A DNA stretch of 64,000 bases, taken from assembly GCA_023151115.1 (NCBI GenBank), contig JAKLJP010000004.1, forward strand, positions 1-64,000. The letters run 5' to 3'. The notes under the pieces were generated by a model. That model had not been told where the DNA came from, made no database searches, and saw only the letters and a list, made by a program, of their open reading frames with translations. The translations under genes and the position numbers were made by a program. Below, in pieces: positions 27,375 to 36,398 of this stretch; within the stretch, counting starts at the first letter, position 1, and every line of letters begins with the position of its first letter. The stretch is from Anaerolineae bacterium (lineage in GTDB: Bacteria > Chloroflexota > Anaerolineae > 4572-78 > J111).

Positions 27375-28728
27375 TATCAATGACCCAAACCCAGAACAAG
27401 CTGGGCAAGATGGTCGGGGCCAAAGTTGGCAGGCGGCTTTTACTTCACCAAGTTTAAATAAGCAACTTTTTTTGCAGATAACTGATGGAGTTGTTGTTAA
27501 TGCTTTTGAAGATGGCATCCATGAACCTGCCATTGCCACTATAGCTGGAAAGCCGACTATAGATAGTCCTGTCGCTCTCGAACAAGCGCGGACAGCTATA
27601 CCTGATTTTGAACCTGGGACTGGGAAAGGTAGAGGGTATCACTTCATCCTACAAACTGATGAGGGTGGCAAACCGATTTTAAGTGTGGTTGGTGCTTCCA
27701 AACAAACCCCCGCTGTGGCCGTACTTGATCCAGAGACAGGCCAAGTTTCTAAGACTCAACGTTACACCCTGGCCCAACTTGGGGGGATTCTATATTCCAC
27801 GGATGCGGGCAGCACTTGGCAAGCCAGTAATCTGACCGCCCGAATGGTTAATGCTGTTGCTAAAGACTTAACCAAGCCTGGTATTGCTTACGCAGTCGCT
27901 CCCCAAGAGAAAACTTTACTTCTTTACAGAACTGAGGATGGTGGGCAAAACTGGACAGCAAAAGGGGAACTTCCATCTGAGGCTGGCAATTGGGCTTATA
28001 ACTTAGCAGTAGCCAGTAACCTAAATGGTAACACTTATCTGCTTGTGGGCACTGCCTCGGGCCTATGGTCTTCCACAGACGAGGGAAACCAATGGATTCA
28101 AGCTACCAGTCTACCTTCTGGCCCACTACAATGGTTGGCAGTCATACAAGATGACAAAATTGTCAAAATCTTTTCAAGTGTTACTGCTGGACCTAATGTT
28201 GGCTTATATTCAAGCACAGATTTAGCCTCCTGGACCAAAGAGGCCGAGGGCATTTTTCGACTATCAGAATCATTTGACTACAAAGCTGTAGCCGCAACTG
28301 ATGAAAACCAAGATCAGGCTTTATTGATCGGAGGTGAGAACCGTTCAACACTAAAAGTTCCATTTGGAACTCTACGTTTGGCTGGAGATTTCGCCGGAAC
28401 TGGCTCGCTCGTCTTAGATGGCACAGAGGATGGTCGGAAGTTAACAGGAGATAAAAACTCTGATAACCCTACTTGGGAGAAGACATTGCCAGAAAGTTTA
28501 GCCAGTTTGGCTGCGTCGCCTGATTTACCAAACAGTCCGGTGTTCTTGGCTGGTGGCTTCAGAACAGGTCTCTTTCGAAGTAGTGATGGTGGTAACAATT
28601 GGGAGAACGTTCTTCCAGATCCATCTAGTAAAGTAGCTGGCTCAAACGAGTTGTATTCAATTTTGTTTCTATCAAATGAACAAGTTATTGCTATTAATGG
28701 AGGTGAATTCTCATGGGGCGGTTTCTAA
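27375..28728 (+). pseudogene. 3' fragment of the split secreted Asp-box (BNR) protein gene
   Basis: Open in frame from the right edge of IS630: NDPNPEQAGQDGRGQSW, ITDGVVVNAFEDG, GRGYHFILQT, then a sialidase-like beta-propeller with four Asp boxes (STDAGSTW, TEDGGQNW, STDEGNQW, SSDGGNNW). A TTG at 27472 could start a 418-residue product but there is no signal peptide, so it would not be exported. The first 120 residues duplicate the domain in the lipoprotein at 29371. The 3' end overlaps the next gene by 16 bases. Confidence 0.78.
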
Positions 28729-29240
28729 GTCAGTACTCAGATAAGAGCCGATTTATAGTGATTTGTCTACTATTGGCAAGTATTGTTTACATTTCTCTAT
28801 CAGCCAGTGTTGTTTATGCTACAAACCATAATGCAAAGATGACAGGATATGCCTTTGCCTATAATTTAGGAAGCGCAAGTGGAGCAAATTTAGTACAAGG
28901 CCATTTTGGTAATCATGCCCCAAATCTTTGTCCATCTGACCCTGCTGCTTTTTGGGCCTGGAATACCAACATTACGATGGTTAGTCCTTCTTCAGTTTCA
29001 ATGAAAAATTCTAGTAATACCTCATATAATAGGTCTTCGTTCACCCTTAAAGACAATGGTGATCCGAGTTGCTCAAAGGGTAATTATTGGGCCGATATAT
29101 ACTTTGGCTCTTTTAAAAACCCGCTATCCGGTTGTAGTTGTAATGGTTTTACGAGTTGCGCGGCTGGTACGAATGGTGTGAATAATTGCACTCAGGCGGT
29201 CAACTGGGGGAGTAGCACACGGACTTATAGTGGACCGTAA
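28713..29240 (+). CDS. Secreted Cys-containing protein of unknown function
   Basis: 175 residues. Signal peptide/anchor at about 13-37 (FIVICLLLASIVYISLSASVVYA), then a mature part rich in Asn, Ser, Gly and Trp with seven Cys, including a CSC pair (PLSGCSCNGFTSC), probably disulfide-bonded outside the cell. Its ATG lies inside the end of the preceding propeller gene, so the two were one transcription unit before the IS630 insertion. No family recognised. Confidence 0.65.
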   Translation: MGRFLSQYSDKSRFIVICLLLASIVYISLSASVVYATNHNAKMTGYAFAYNLGSASGANLVQGHFGNHAPNLCPSDPAAFWAWNTNITMVSPSSVSMKNSSNTSYNRSSFTLKDNGDPSCSKGNYWADIYFGSFKNPLSGCSCNGFTSCAAGTNGVNNCTQAVNWGSSTRTYSGP

Positions 29241-29370
29241 TGGAACTTACGTACAGAAAATTATAGACAAATGAAAATTTCTTTGTAAATTGTTTCAGAT
29301 ACGCTAACACAAATAGTCATATCTCACCAAGCACAGAGATGTGGCTGTTTGTTTTCCCAGGAGGATAACT

Positions 29371-30069
29371 ATGTATCAACTCTTATTAATCTTTTGTCTT
29401 TGCGTTTATTTGGCTGGGTGTACTACCTCTACCTCGCCGACTGGCGATATATCCACGCGACTTCCACCAGCGTTAGCCACGACAGAGCCAGCCTTGGCAG
29501 AAGATTTGTCTGTTGCCTCACCTGTCTCCACTCAAGTAGCGCCCTTTCTGACAGATGAGGCACAAGTAAGCCAGACCCCAACTACTTATGTGGAAAGTAA
29601 TCCAACCTTAGAATCTAAAGCCCTAACCCTTTATGAAGCCTGGGATGTAGCTCACGACTACGCTAAAACATGGAGTGAAGAGGCAATTTTGCTGGAACTG
29701 AGTAGTACGGATGTGGCTGACCCTAATCCCGACCAAGCAGGGCAGGATGGCCGACGACGAAGCTGGTTAGCTGTTTTTACCTCACCGAATTTAAATAAGG
29801 AGCTTAAATTCTACATAACAGATGGTGTTGTCAGCAACCCTATCGAAGATGGGGCCTACGACCCAGCCGTACCTATCATTGCTGAAAAGCCGGTTATAGA
29901 TAGCCCCGAGGCTCTTAAACGGGTGTTAGCGACTAACCCTGATTTTGCGCCTGGCGTTGGAAAAGGAAAAGGATATCACTTTATCCTACAAACCGGCGCT
30001 GATAGCAAACCCGTCTTAACAGTAGTGGGTTCAGAGATAATCAACCTCGATGCGAAAACGGGCCAATGA
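29371..30069 (+). CDS. Lipoprotein carrying the ITDGVV domain
   Basis: 232 residues from the ATG at 29371, which follows AGGAGGAT. Lipobox LAGC at residue 16 after a short hydrophobic stretch. A Thr/Pro/Ser spacer leads to a domain (LYEAWDVAHDYAKTWSEEA ... ITDGVVSNPIEDG ... KGYHFILQT ... VLTVVG) that is homologous to the one in the split gene at 26055-28728. This copy stops at DAKTGQ exactly where the other enters its propeller, so it looks like a trimmed duplicate. The stop overlaps the next start (ATGA). Confidence 0.7.
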   Translation: MYQLLLIFCLCVYLAGCTTSTSPTGDISTRLPPALATTEPALAEDLSVASPVSTQVAPFLTDEAQVSQTPTTYVESNPTLESKALTLYEAWDVAHDYAKTWSEEAILLELSSTDVADPNPDQAGQDGRRRSWLAVFTSPNLNKELKFYITDGVVSNPIEDGAYDPAVPIIAEKPVIDSPEALKRVLATNPDFAPGVGKGKGYHFILQTGADSKPVLTVVGSEIINLDAKTGQ

Positions 30070-31463
30070 ACATAACCTCCTTCGACGCCTTCTTCCCCTT
30101 CCTACTGATAAGCCTCCTGACCGCGTGCAACTCCGCCACTCCCACACCATCCCCTCTTATAGCTTCTTCAGCTATTCCTTCCACCTCAACCCCAGCCACT
30201 ACCCCTGTCGAAACTTCCATCACATCCACCATACAAGCAGACAAGTCAGTTGGTGAAATATCTTTAGGGTATTTGGCCTTTATTCGTAGCGGGGATCTCT
30301 GGATAAAAACAGTTCCAAATGGCAGTGACATGCAATTGACCCAGGATGGTCAGAATTATTATCCAAGTTGGTCTTATCTGGCGGATTTTTTGTTAGTTTG
30401 GAAAGGAGAACAGGAAAGTATTCAATTTAATAATTCAACCCAACCCTGGATCATCCGGCGTGATGGCACAGAAAGTTTCCCTGCGACAGAAAATGCTGTA
30501 AGTGTAGCTGTCTGGTCGCCTGTTTCCAATACTCTGGCTTATGGTACGGACCAAGGGATATGGGTTTTAGACGTAAATACAAAAAAGTCAGATCAATTGA
30601 TAGCCTTCTCCTCTGATGAACGCCTCAATGAATATCCAGTGGGCCTGGTTTGGTCCTCTGACGGGCAATGGTTATATTTTACTCGCCAACAAGTTGAACC
30701 GGAGTACGACTACCAGGGATTATGGAGGGTTAATCTTAGCAATAAAAATAGTTCAGAAGTCTTTTCCTTCCCTAATCCGCAGGAAAATCAAGTCAGACTC
30801 GCCAGCATTTCCCCAGATGGAACTCAAGTTGTTTTCTGGCGTGGAGAATATAATTCTGAGTCAATAGCCGCAGACGGCTTATCCCTAGAAGGTATTACTA
30901 TAATTACACAAACTCGACAAACGCTGCTTGATTCAATGCTAAATTACCCGGAATTTCTGACGTGGAGTCCCAATGGACACCGGTTATTGGTTGTTAGTGG
31001 TAACAACCGCTACACTTGGACGAACAAGCAACTGGTGTTGATTGACGAGCAGGGCCAGTCTATAAATCTATCCAATCCAAATCAAGCCGACATATTGCCA
31101 ACTTGGTCTCCTGACGCTCAGAAAATAGCTTATGTGAGTGCGCCTGATGAAGCGAAAGAAGATAATATGGGTGATGAGGCGCTAACCAAACGGCGCATCT
31201 GGACGATGTTTTCCGACGGAAGCAACAAACAGCAATTTACAAATGATCCTACTTATCGTGATGAGCGCCCGTTGTGGTCTTCTGATGGCCAGCGCATCTT
31301 GTTTGTTCGGATGAAACAAGATCAAGCGGAAATATGGATTATGCAAGCAGATGGAAGCAAACAACAAAAAGTAGTTAGCGACTTACTCATCGGTGCTGAT
31401 GGGCGAGTAAACGAATTCTTTGGTCGGATTGATTGGCGTAAATGGTTTGATTGGTGGAGATGA
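30066..31463 (+). CDS. Lipoprotein with TolB-type propeller
   Basis: 465 residues. Signal sequence with lipobox LTAC (Cys about residue 21), a Thr-Pro spacer, then a PD40/TolB-like six-blade propeller: repeats such as WSSDGQWLYFTR, ISPDGTQVVFWR, WSPNGHRLLVVSG, WSPDAQKIAYVS, WSSDGQRILFVR. Translationally coupled to the lipoprotein upstream. It probably binds a protein or peptidoglycan-related partner on the outer face of the membrane; there are no Tol genes here, so a Tol-Pal role is not implied. Confidence 0.8.
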   Translation: MNITSFDAFFPFLLISLLTACNSATPTPSPLIASSAIPSTSTPATTPVETSITSTIQADKSVGEISLGYLAFIRSGDLWIKTVPNGSDMQLTQDGQNYYPSWSYLADFLLVWKGEQESIQFNNSTQPWIIRRDGTESFPATENAVSVAVWSPVSNTLAYGTDQGIWVLDVNTKKSDQLIAFSSDERLNEYPVGLVWSSDGQWLYFTRQQVEPEYDYQGLWRVNLSNKNSSEVFSFPNPQENQVRLASISPDGTQVVFWRGEYNSESIAADGLSLEGITIITQTRQTLLDSMLNYPEFLTWSPNGHRLLVVSGNNRYTWTNKQLVLIDEQGQSINLSNPNQADILPTWSPDAQKIAYVSAPDEAKEDNMGDEALTKRRIWTMFSDGSNKQQFTNDPTYRDERPLWSSDGQRILFVRMKQDQAEIWIMQADGSKQQKVVSDLLIGADGRVNEFFGRIDWRKWFDWWR

Positions 31464-31488
31464 AGTTTTTCTCAATTTAGAAGATATT

Positions 31489-32481
31489 TTAACGCCAGCG
31501 CAACTCCGGCTGAGTAGCCAACCGGGCCAGCCGCCATTTCCAGCCGGCCGGATAGCCCAGCATTTTGGCGACATCACCCGTGATTCTGATCAGCGGAATC
31601 CAGCCCACCGCCTGGAGTTTTTGAACGGTTGAAAGTCTCCGCCAGAGAGAGGGCAGACGGCGGTAGGGCGGGTAAAACATACCCCACCCACCCAAAAGAG
31701 CGCCAACCAAGCCCCACCAGGGCGATACCAGGGCCATCAACACCAGCAGAAGCGGCAGCGCCCCCAGATAGGTGAAATAACGAATGGCATGCCGTTTGCG
31801 CCACAAATCCGCTTTGCCGTCGCCGCGCGCATATTGGTAATACTGTTTAAAGAAGGCCCGCAACGTGCTGCGCGGTCGAAAATAAACCACTGCCCTGGGA
31901 GCAAAAGCGAACGGTCCCACCTCATCCCGCAGCCGCAAATCAAAAATCAAATCTTCGCAGTAATCCAGCCACTCCGGGTAGCGCCCTGCCGCCTGCCAGC
32001 TTGATTTCAAAAAGGCAATCGAGCGGCTGCTGGGCAAAAAGGTGGCCGGGTTGATGTCGGCCAAGACCGGTAAAACGGTGGCCCCCATCGCCACCTCAAA
32101 GGCAGTTTGTGGGTCGGGCACAAAAAAACCAGACACGACGGCTGTCTGCGGGTTGGCCTGAAAAGGTTTGAGCAGTTCCTCCAGCCAGCACGGGTCCAAT
32201 CGCACCCCGGCATCGGTGCTGGCGATGATGGGGCCGGCGGCGGCCTCGATAGCCAGGTTGCGCCCCCGGCTGATATTAGCCCCCGGCGCCACCATTACCC
32301 GCAGCGGCAAATGCCGCCTGGCCGCAAACGCTTGCAAAATAGCCACAGTCTCATCGGTGGAGCCGCCATCAACAAAGATAATTTCGTCGGCCGGGCGGGT
32401 TTGCCCGGCCAGGGAGTCGAGCAGCTTTTGGATGGCCGGCCCTTCGTTAAGGACCGTACAAATGACGGAAATATTAGCCAC
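31489..32481 (-). CDS. Family 2 glycosyltransferase, membrane-associated
   Basis: 330 residues. The GT-A domain at the N-terminus has VICTVLNEGPAIQKLLDSL, VDGGSTDET (nucleotide-sugar and metal binding) and NLAIEAAAGPIIASTDAGVRLDP (the DxD-type site), then YCEDLIFDLRLRDEVG. Two to three hydrophobic helices at the C-terminus (about 235-285). It uses an activated sugar to extend an envelope glycan or glycolipid. The acceptor is unknown. Confidence 0.85.
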   Translation of the reverse strand: MANISVICTVLNEGPAIQKLLDSLAGQTRPADEIIFVDGGSTDETVAILQAFAARRHLPLRVMVAPGANISRGRNLAIEAAAGPIIASTDAGVRLDPCWLEELLKPFQANPQTAVVSGFFVPDPQTAFEVAMGATVLPVLADINPATFLPSSRSIAFLKSSWQAAGRYPEWLDYCEDLIFDLRLRDEVGPFAFAPRAVVYFRPRSTLRAFFKQYYQYARGDGKADLWRKRHAIRYFTYLGALPLLLVLMALVSPWWGLVGALLGGWGMFYPPYRRLPSLWRRLSTVQKLQAVGWIPLIRITGDVAKMLGYPAGWKWRLARLATQPELRWR

Positions 32482-32525
32482 AGTGTTATTTAGGGTGCTT
32501 CAGATTATGTCTACACAAAATGTTG

Positions 32526-32534
32526 TGGTATAAT
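32526..32534 (+). promoter_or_regulatory. Extended -10 promoter of the SH3b gene
   Basis: TGG followed by TATAAT (32529-32534) with no good -35; 50 bases before the ATG. Confidence 0.5.
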
Positions 32535-32584
32535 GATTATGGTAAGTTAGAGAGGTTCTTCAGCGCAGTGGAGGTGGCTAACCA

Positions 32585-33550
32585 ATGAAGGCTCGCTATT
32601 GGAGTTTAGCCATAATCTTAATTTTAGTCAATTATTTGATTTTTGCCACGCTCTTTGACCGGCTGGTTTCCTCAGATTTTGGCCCTCAGCGGGCCACGCG
32701 CACGCCTGCGCCCACCTTTACCCCGGCCCCGGCTCAAGCTCCCGCCATCATTATTCCCACCCCTACCCCCACGCCGCTCATCCCCACCCCCACAGCCACC
32801 CGCGTTTTAGATCCCAATAACGCCAGCGCCGCTCCCTCGGAAACTGTTCCGCAGGATGAAGCAGCCGCCCAGGCCGAGATTGAGCCGCAACTGGTCGCAC
32901 CCGGCACGGTCAATATTCGCTCCGGACCGGGTACAAACTATCCGGTGATTGGCTCGCTGGATGCGAACGCGCCGGTCAAAATTACAGGCCGTAATCAGGA
33001 TGCGTCGTGGTGGCAAATCGAGTTGAGCGGCTCGACCGGTTGGGTGGCCAGTAGTGTCGTCAGCGCCAGTAATGCGGAGAGCGTGGCCGCCGTCGCAGGG
33101 CCTCCGCCGCCCGCCGCTCCAGCCGCTGCGGCCGCGCAGCCGGCCGCGGCGGCTCCGGCACCCGCGCCGGAAAAACCCAAGTACCAATTCGAGCCGACCG
33201 GCTGGTATGATGACGGCAACGCCGGCCTGACCCGCTTTCTGGGCGACATCAAAGATATCAATGGCAACCCGGTCAATGGCGTTTTTGTGCAGGCCAAGTG
33301 CGGCAACTTTTCGGCCATCTCCTTTCCCTCCGGCCCGGTGGGCTGGGGCCCTTACCGCGATGGCAGAGACTGGCCGGCCGGTTTTTATGACCTGACCGTT
33401 GATACCAAACCCGTCCCCTGCATCTGGACGCTGACCGTCGTGGATACCGATGACCGGCAGACGGTTAAAGCAGTGTTGTCGGAGTCTATTCCCGTCGAAA
33501 TTACTGCCGAAAAATCCATTGTCACCGCCAACTGGCGGAAAAACTGGTAA
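32585..33550 (+). CDS. Membrane-anchored SH3b-domain protein
   Basis: 321 residues. TM anchor (about 7-27), a Thr-Pro spacer, an SH3b domain (about 100-155: GTVNIRSGPGTNYPVIGSL, WWQIELSGSTGWVASSVV), a Pro/Ala linker, then a C-terminal beta-sandwich-like domain (about 198-320) with YQFEPTGWYDDGNAGLTRFLGDIKDINGNPVNGVFVQAKC. SH3b domains usually recognise peptidoglycan peptides. No catalytic residues are apparent. GAGGTGG lies just upstream of the start. Confidence 0.78.
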   Translation: MKARYWSLAIILILVNYLIFATLFDRLVSSDFGPQRATRTPAPTFTPAPAQAPAIIIPTPTPTPLIPTPTATRVLDPNNASAAPSETVPQDEAAAQAEIEPQLVAPGTVNIRSGPGTNYPVIGSLDANAPVKITGRNQDASWWQIELSGSTGWVASSVVSASNAESVAAVAGPPPPAAPAAAAAQPAAAAPAPAPEKPKYQFEPTGWYDDGNAGLTRFLGDIKDINGNPVNGVFVQAKCGNFSAISFPSGPVGWGPYRDGRDWPAGFYDLTVDTKPVPCIWTLTVVDTDDRQTVKAVLSESIPVEITAEKSIVTANWRKNW

Positions 33551-33555
33551 AAGTG

Positions 33556-33765
33556 GAAGATAGTAGATGGTAGATATAGGTGTCCAGAAAAATTCTTTCC
33601 CAAAAATCAAGGTAGCAGGGTAGTAAAGTAGCAATTTGTTACTTGCTACCCTGCTACTTGCTACCTGTTTCAGTGGCGAAAACTTTTCTGGCGAACTATA
33701 CTTTCTTGTCTATCTTCTATCCTCCATCCTCTATCTTCTATCCTCCATCCACTATCCTCTTATCT
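33556..33765. repeat. Heptamer repeats between SH3b and glycosyltransferase genes
   Basis: Eight consecutive heptamers of the type CTATCTT/CTATCCT/CCATCCT occupy 33710-33765. Before them is a stem built from GTAGCAG-type heptamers (GGTAGCAGGGTAG against CTACCCTGCTAC), and GTAGATG units near 33564. No gene lies between 33551 and 33765. Confidence 0.8.
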
Positions 33766-36186
33766 TTACTCTACTCGAAAAGGCTTGGTCAGCGCCACAA
33801 CGCGCTGGGCTGATGTTTTCTGGGCGGTCAGGGTTAGCGCCAGGCGGTAAATTCCCGGCGAAAGATCCCCCAAAAAAAAGTTGTATTGGGCGCGAATAAT
33901 CTCTCCTTCACGCCAATCTTGAATGGGATAGGTTGTCCCTGCCGGCGGGCGCGTCACAAAAACAGGCGTGGCCTCCCCGCTGTTTGTAACCACTTGAATA
34001 AAAAGCTGATCTTCCAGCCAGCGCACCGGCTCGCGCGCCTGCCAGTAGGCAACCAGTTGCACTGGGTCGCCGGGGTGGAACGGTGTATCGGGCGCAGAAC
34101 GAAAACCCACCTTGTACAAATCGTAGCCCAGCAGGGTGACTTCTAGCATCGGCGTATTTAATGGAACATGCATCCTGAAAGCTTCGGGCGGGAGGGGTGG
34201 CTGGGGGCGGATGACCTCCACCTGGCCCAATTCGACAAAATCCTGTCCCTCGGCCACCGGCAGGCGCTGGCCTGTCTGGCTGTCATACAGTCCCACAATC
34301 AGCCGGTGGAGGCCGGGCGGCGTGCCCGGTTCGATAAAGATGCCGTGCGCGTCGGCCACAGACTGATTGGCCGGCCAGGCCGAGGTTGGAGTCAGCGGTG
34401 CGGCATCGCGCTGGCCAACCAGATGATCGGCCTGATCCAGCACTTGCACAAAAACCGTGTAGTTTTCATCGGCTCGCAGTGGCGCGTCGGTTTGCCAGGA
34501 GAGCGCCACTTGCAAGATGTCGCCCGGCGCAATCTGTGATGCAGACAGCGTGTACCCCTTCAAACAGATGTGTGGCCCAAGCTGGTAGTTGAGCGGCTTC
34601 AAAGATAAATCGCTAGTTTCCAGCGGGCTGGCATAACTCACCAGGCGGACGTTGCCATACCACTGATCGGTGGCTTTGAACAGGTGGGTATTGAGCCACG
34701 ACTCAATTAGCCCGTGCGGGTCAGCTTGTTGGGTGGCCCAATAGACCGCGTAGATTTTTTGGGCCGTAGCCGCAATGGTTTGAAGCTCGGCCAGGGTAGC
34801 CGCCTCGTCGAGGGGACGGCGGCGCGGCAGCGGATAAACCGGCGCTTCAGGGACAGAGGTCTTCGAGAAGTAATAGTTAAAAACATCCTGCTGTCCTTCG
34901 GCATTTAAAATGACGGCATCGTCCGGCCCGCCGACCGCTTTAATAAAATTGGCAATCCCCCGATAATTGTCACGGGCGTAAGTGGGGTTGGCAAAATAGT
35001 GATAAAGTGATAAAGCTGAGGCGCTGGCGAGGACGGCCAAGAGAAGACCACCAACCAGGTATTTTAACGTGATGCGTGATGCGTGATGCGTGATGGTTTC
35101 TATCGCGCAGGCCAGTAGTAAAGCCAGCGTCGGGGCAGCCACGAGCAGAAATTTGAGAAAGGCGGGGCTGAAAATGATGAGGGTCAAAAGTACAGGCAGG
35201 AGAAACCAGAGCCAAAGCAGCGTGAGGCGTGAGGCGTGAGGCGTGAGGCGTGAGGCGTAAAGTATTGTCAAAAGTAGGATTACGGCCAGCCCGATGACGA
35301 GTATTAATCCCCAATCGAAGGGCCAGGAGAGGCCAAACAAAAGTGTGGTTGAAATTGTTTCCAGGATTGCCACCAGTGACGTGCTTTGCTTTTCAGAAGG
35401 CCAGGTGGTAATTTGTCGCCAGGCAATCGGCAGCCAGGGTAGGTAGAGGAGGATGGGGATGGTTTGGAGAATTAGCCAATTGTGAAGTGTGAAGTGTGAA
35501 GTGTGATACGTGATACGTGATGCGTGATGGGTAACATCCTTCCGGCCAGATTGCCAGAACCAGAGTAAGTTCGCCAAGTTGACCGCCAGTAGGACAAGGG
35601 GGTAAGCATAGTGAGTATAAAGGCCAGCAGTCACAACTAACACATAAATCCAGGCGGCCGGCGATTTGAGCCAGAAGAACCGGCGGTCGGCGGTCGGCGG
35701 TCGGCGGTCATCCTCCCACAGGAGTGAGGCCGCCAGCACCGTCAAACTGCTCAGCAAGGTGAGCAGCATGTACATGCGGGCTTCTTGCGAGTAATAAATT
35801 TGCAGTGGCGAAACGGCAGCGATAAACGCGGCCAGCAGACCCACGCGAGGACTGAACCAGCGCGTACCCAAAATCCCAATCACATAAACCAGAGCCACTC
35901 CCAGCACCGCCGACAGCGAGCGCAGCCCGATTTCGCTGGTCCCAAAGATAAAGGTCCAGCTTTTGAGCAGCCAGTAGTAAAACGGGGGATGAATATCGAA
36001 GGCGGTGCGCCGGGCAATTTCGCTAATGCTGTGGCGAACCAGAGCGGCGCTGTTGCCCTCGTCGGCCCAGAGGGATTGGCCGGATAGATTGTAAAAACGA
36101 AGGGCGGCAGCCAGCAGCAAAATCAGGGGGGCTGTCAGAGAACGAGCCGGTTGGCCGGTTTGGGTGGCTTGAGCGGAAGCTGACAA
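33766..36186 (-). CDS. GT39/PMT-type membrane glycosyltransferase with internal heptamer arrays
   Basis: 806 residues. N-terminal half: about ten TM helices with the family signature ADEGNSAALVRHSISEIARRTAFDIHPPFYYWLLKSW (Asp/Glu in the first loop, DxHPP motif). Such enzymes use lipid-linked sugars outside the membrane. The C-terminal half (from about 510) has two beta-sandwich-like repeats (LQVALSWQTDAPLRADENYTVFVQVLD and VQLVAYWQAREPVRW...FIQVV). Four heptamer arrays lie inside the ORF: 35069-35096, 35222-35256, 35482-35530 and 35682-35709. They encode tracts such as THHASRIT and SRLTPHASRLT in inter-helix loops; the frame stays open through all four. Confidence 0.82.
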   Translation of the reverse strand: MSASAQATQTGQPARSLTAPLILLLAAALRFYNLSGQSLWADEGNSAALVRHSISEIARRTAFDIHPPFYYWLLKSWTFIFGTSEIGLRSLSAVLGVALVYVIGILGTRWFSPRVGLLAAFIAAVSPLQIYYSQEARMYMLLTLLSSLTVLAASLLWEDDRRPPTADRRFFWLKSPAAWIYVLVVTAGLYTHYAYPLVLLAVNLANLLWFWQSGRKDVTHHASRITYHTSHFTLHNWLILQTIPILLYLPWLPIAWRQITTWPSEKQSTSLVAILETISTTLLFGLSWPFDWGLILVIGLAVILLLTILYASRLTPHASRLTLLWLWFLLPVLLTLIIFSPAFLKFLLVAAPTLALLLACAIETITHHASRITLKYLVGGLLLAVLASASALSLYHYFANPTYARDNYRGIANFIKAVGGPDDAVILNAEGQQDVFNYYFSKTSVPEAPVYPLPRRRPLDEAATLAELQTIAATAQKIYAVYWATQQADPHGLIESWLNTHLFKATDQWYGNVRLVSYASPLETSDLSLKPLNYQLGPHICLKGYTLSASQIAPGDILQVALSWQTDAPLRADENYTVFVQVLDQADHLVGQRDAAPLTPTSAWPANQSVADAHGIFIEPGTPPGLHRLIVGLYDSQTGQRLPVAEGQDFVELGQVEVIRPQPPLPPEAFRMHVPLNTPMLEVTLLGYDLYKVGFRSAPDTPFHPGDPVQLVAYWQAREPVRWLEDQLFIQVVTNSGEATPVFVTRPPAGTTYPIQDWREGEIIRAQYNFFLGDLSPGIYRLALTLTAQKTSAQRVVALTKPFRVE
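35069..35096. repeat. GTGATGC heptamer array inside the GT39 gene
   Basis: Three GTGATGC and one GTGATGG in a row (28 bp), coding on the minus strand for a THHASRIT tract between two helices. Confidence 0.85.
35222..35256. repeat. GTGAGGC heptamer array inside the GT39 gene
   Basis: Five consecutive GTGAGGC units (35 bp), then a diverged GTAAAGT. Translated as repeats of LTPHASR. Confidence 0.88.
35482..35530. repeat. GTGAAGT/GTGATAC/GTGATGC heptamer array inside the GT39 gene
   Basis: Seven heptamers: GTGAAGT three times, GTGATAC twice, GTGATGC, GTGATGG (49 bp). Encodes THHASRITYHTSHFTLH on the minus strand. Confidence 0.88.
35682..35709. repeat. GGCGGTC heptamer array inside the GT39 gene
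   Basis: Four perfect GGCGGTC units (28 bp), coding for DRRPPTADRR. The same heptamer reappears near 50168 and 50278. Confidence 0.88.
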
Positions 36187-36398
36187 TTTTTAACCTATGC
36201 GGCAATTATAGGCTTTTTCCGGCATGCGTCAATAACTTTGTTAGAATCACCGGGCTGCGTTTGACCAATTTGAGCCAAACGCCTAAACTATTATGCAAAA
36301 ATAGGGTAACGACTCAGCCCATGTTGCAATGCGGGGATTGCTTCGCTCCGCTCGCAATGACATCTGGGTAGTTATAAAATTGGACTCTGAGAGTTGAT

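Noticed and set aside
33710..33765. CRISPR-like regular repeats
   Set aside because: Units are 7 bp with no spacers and no cas genes; this is a tandem minisatellite.
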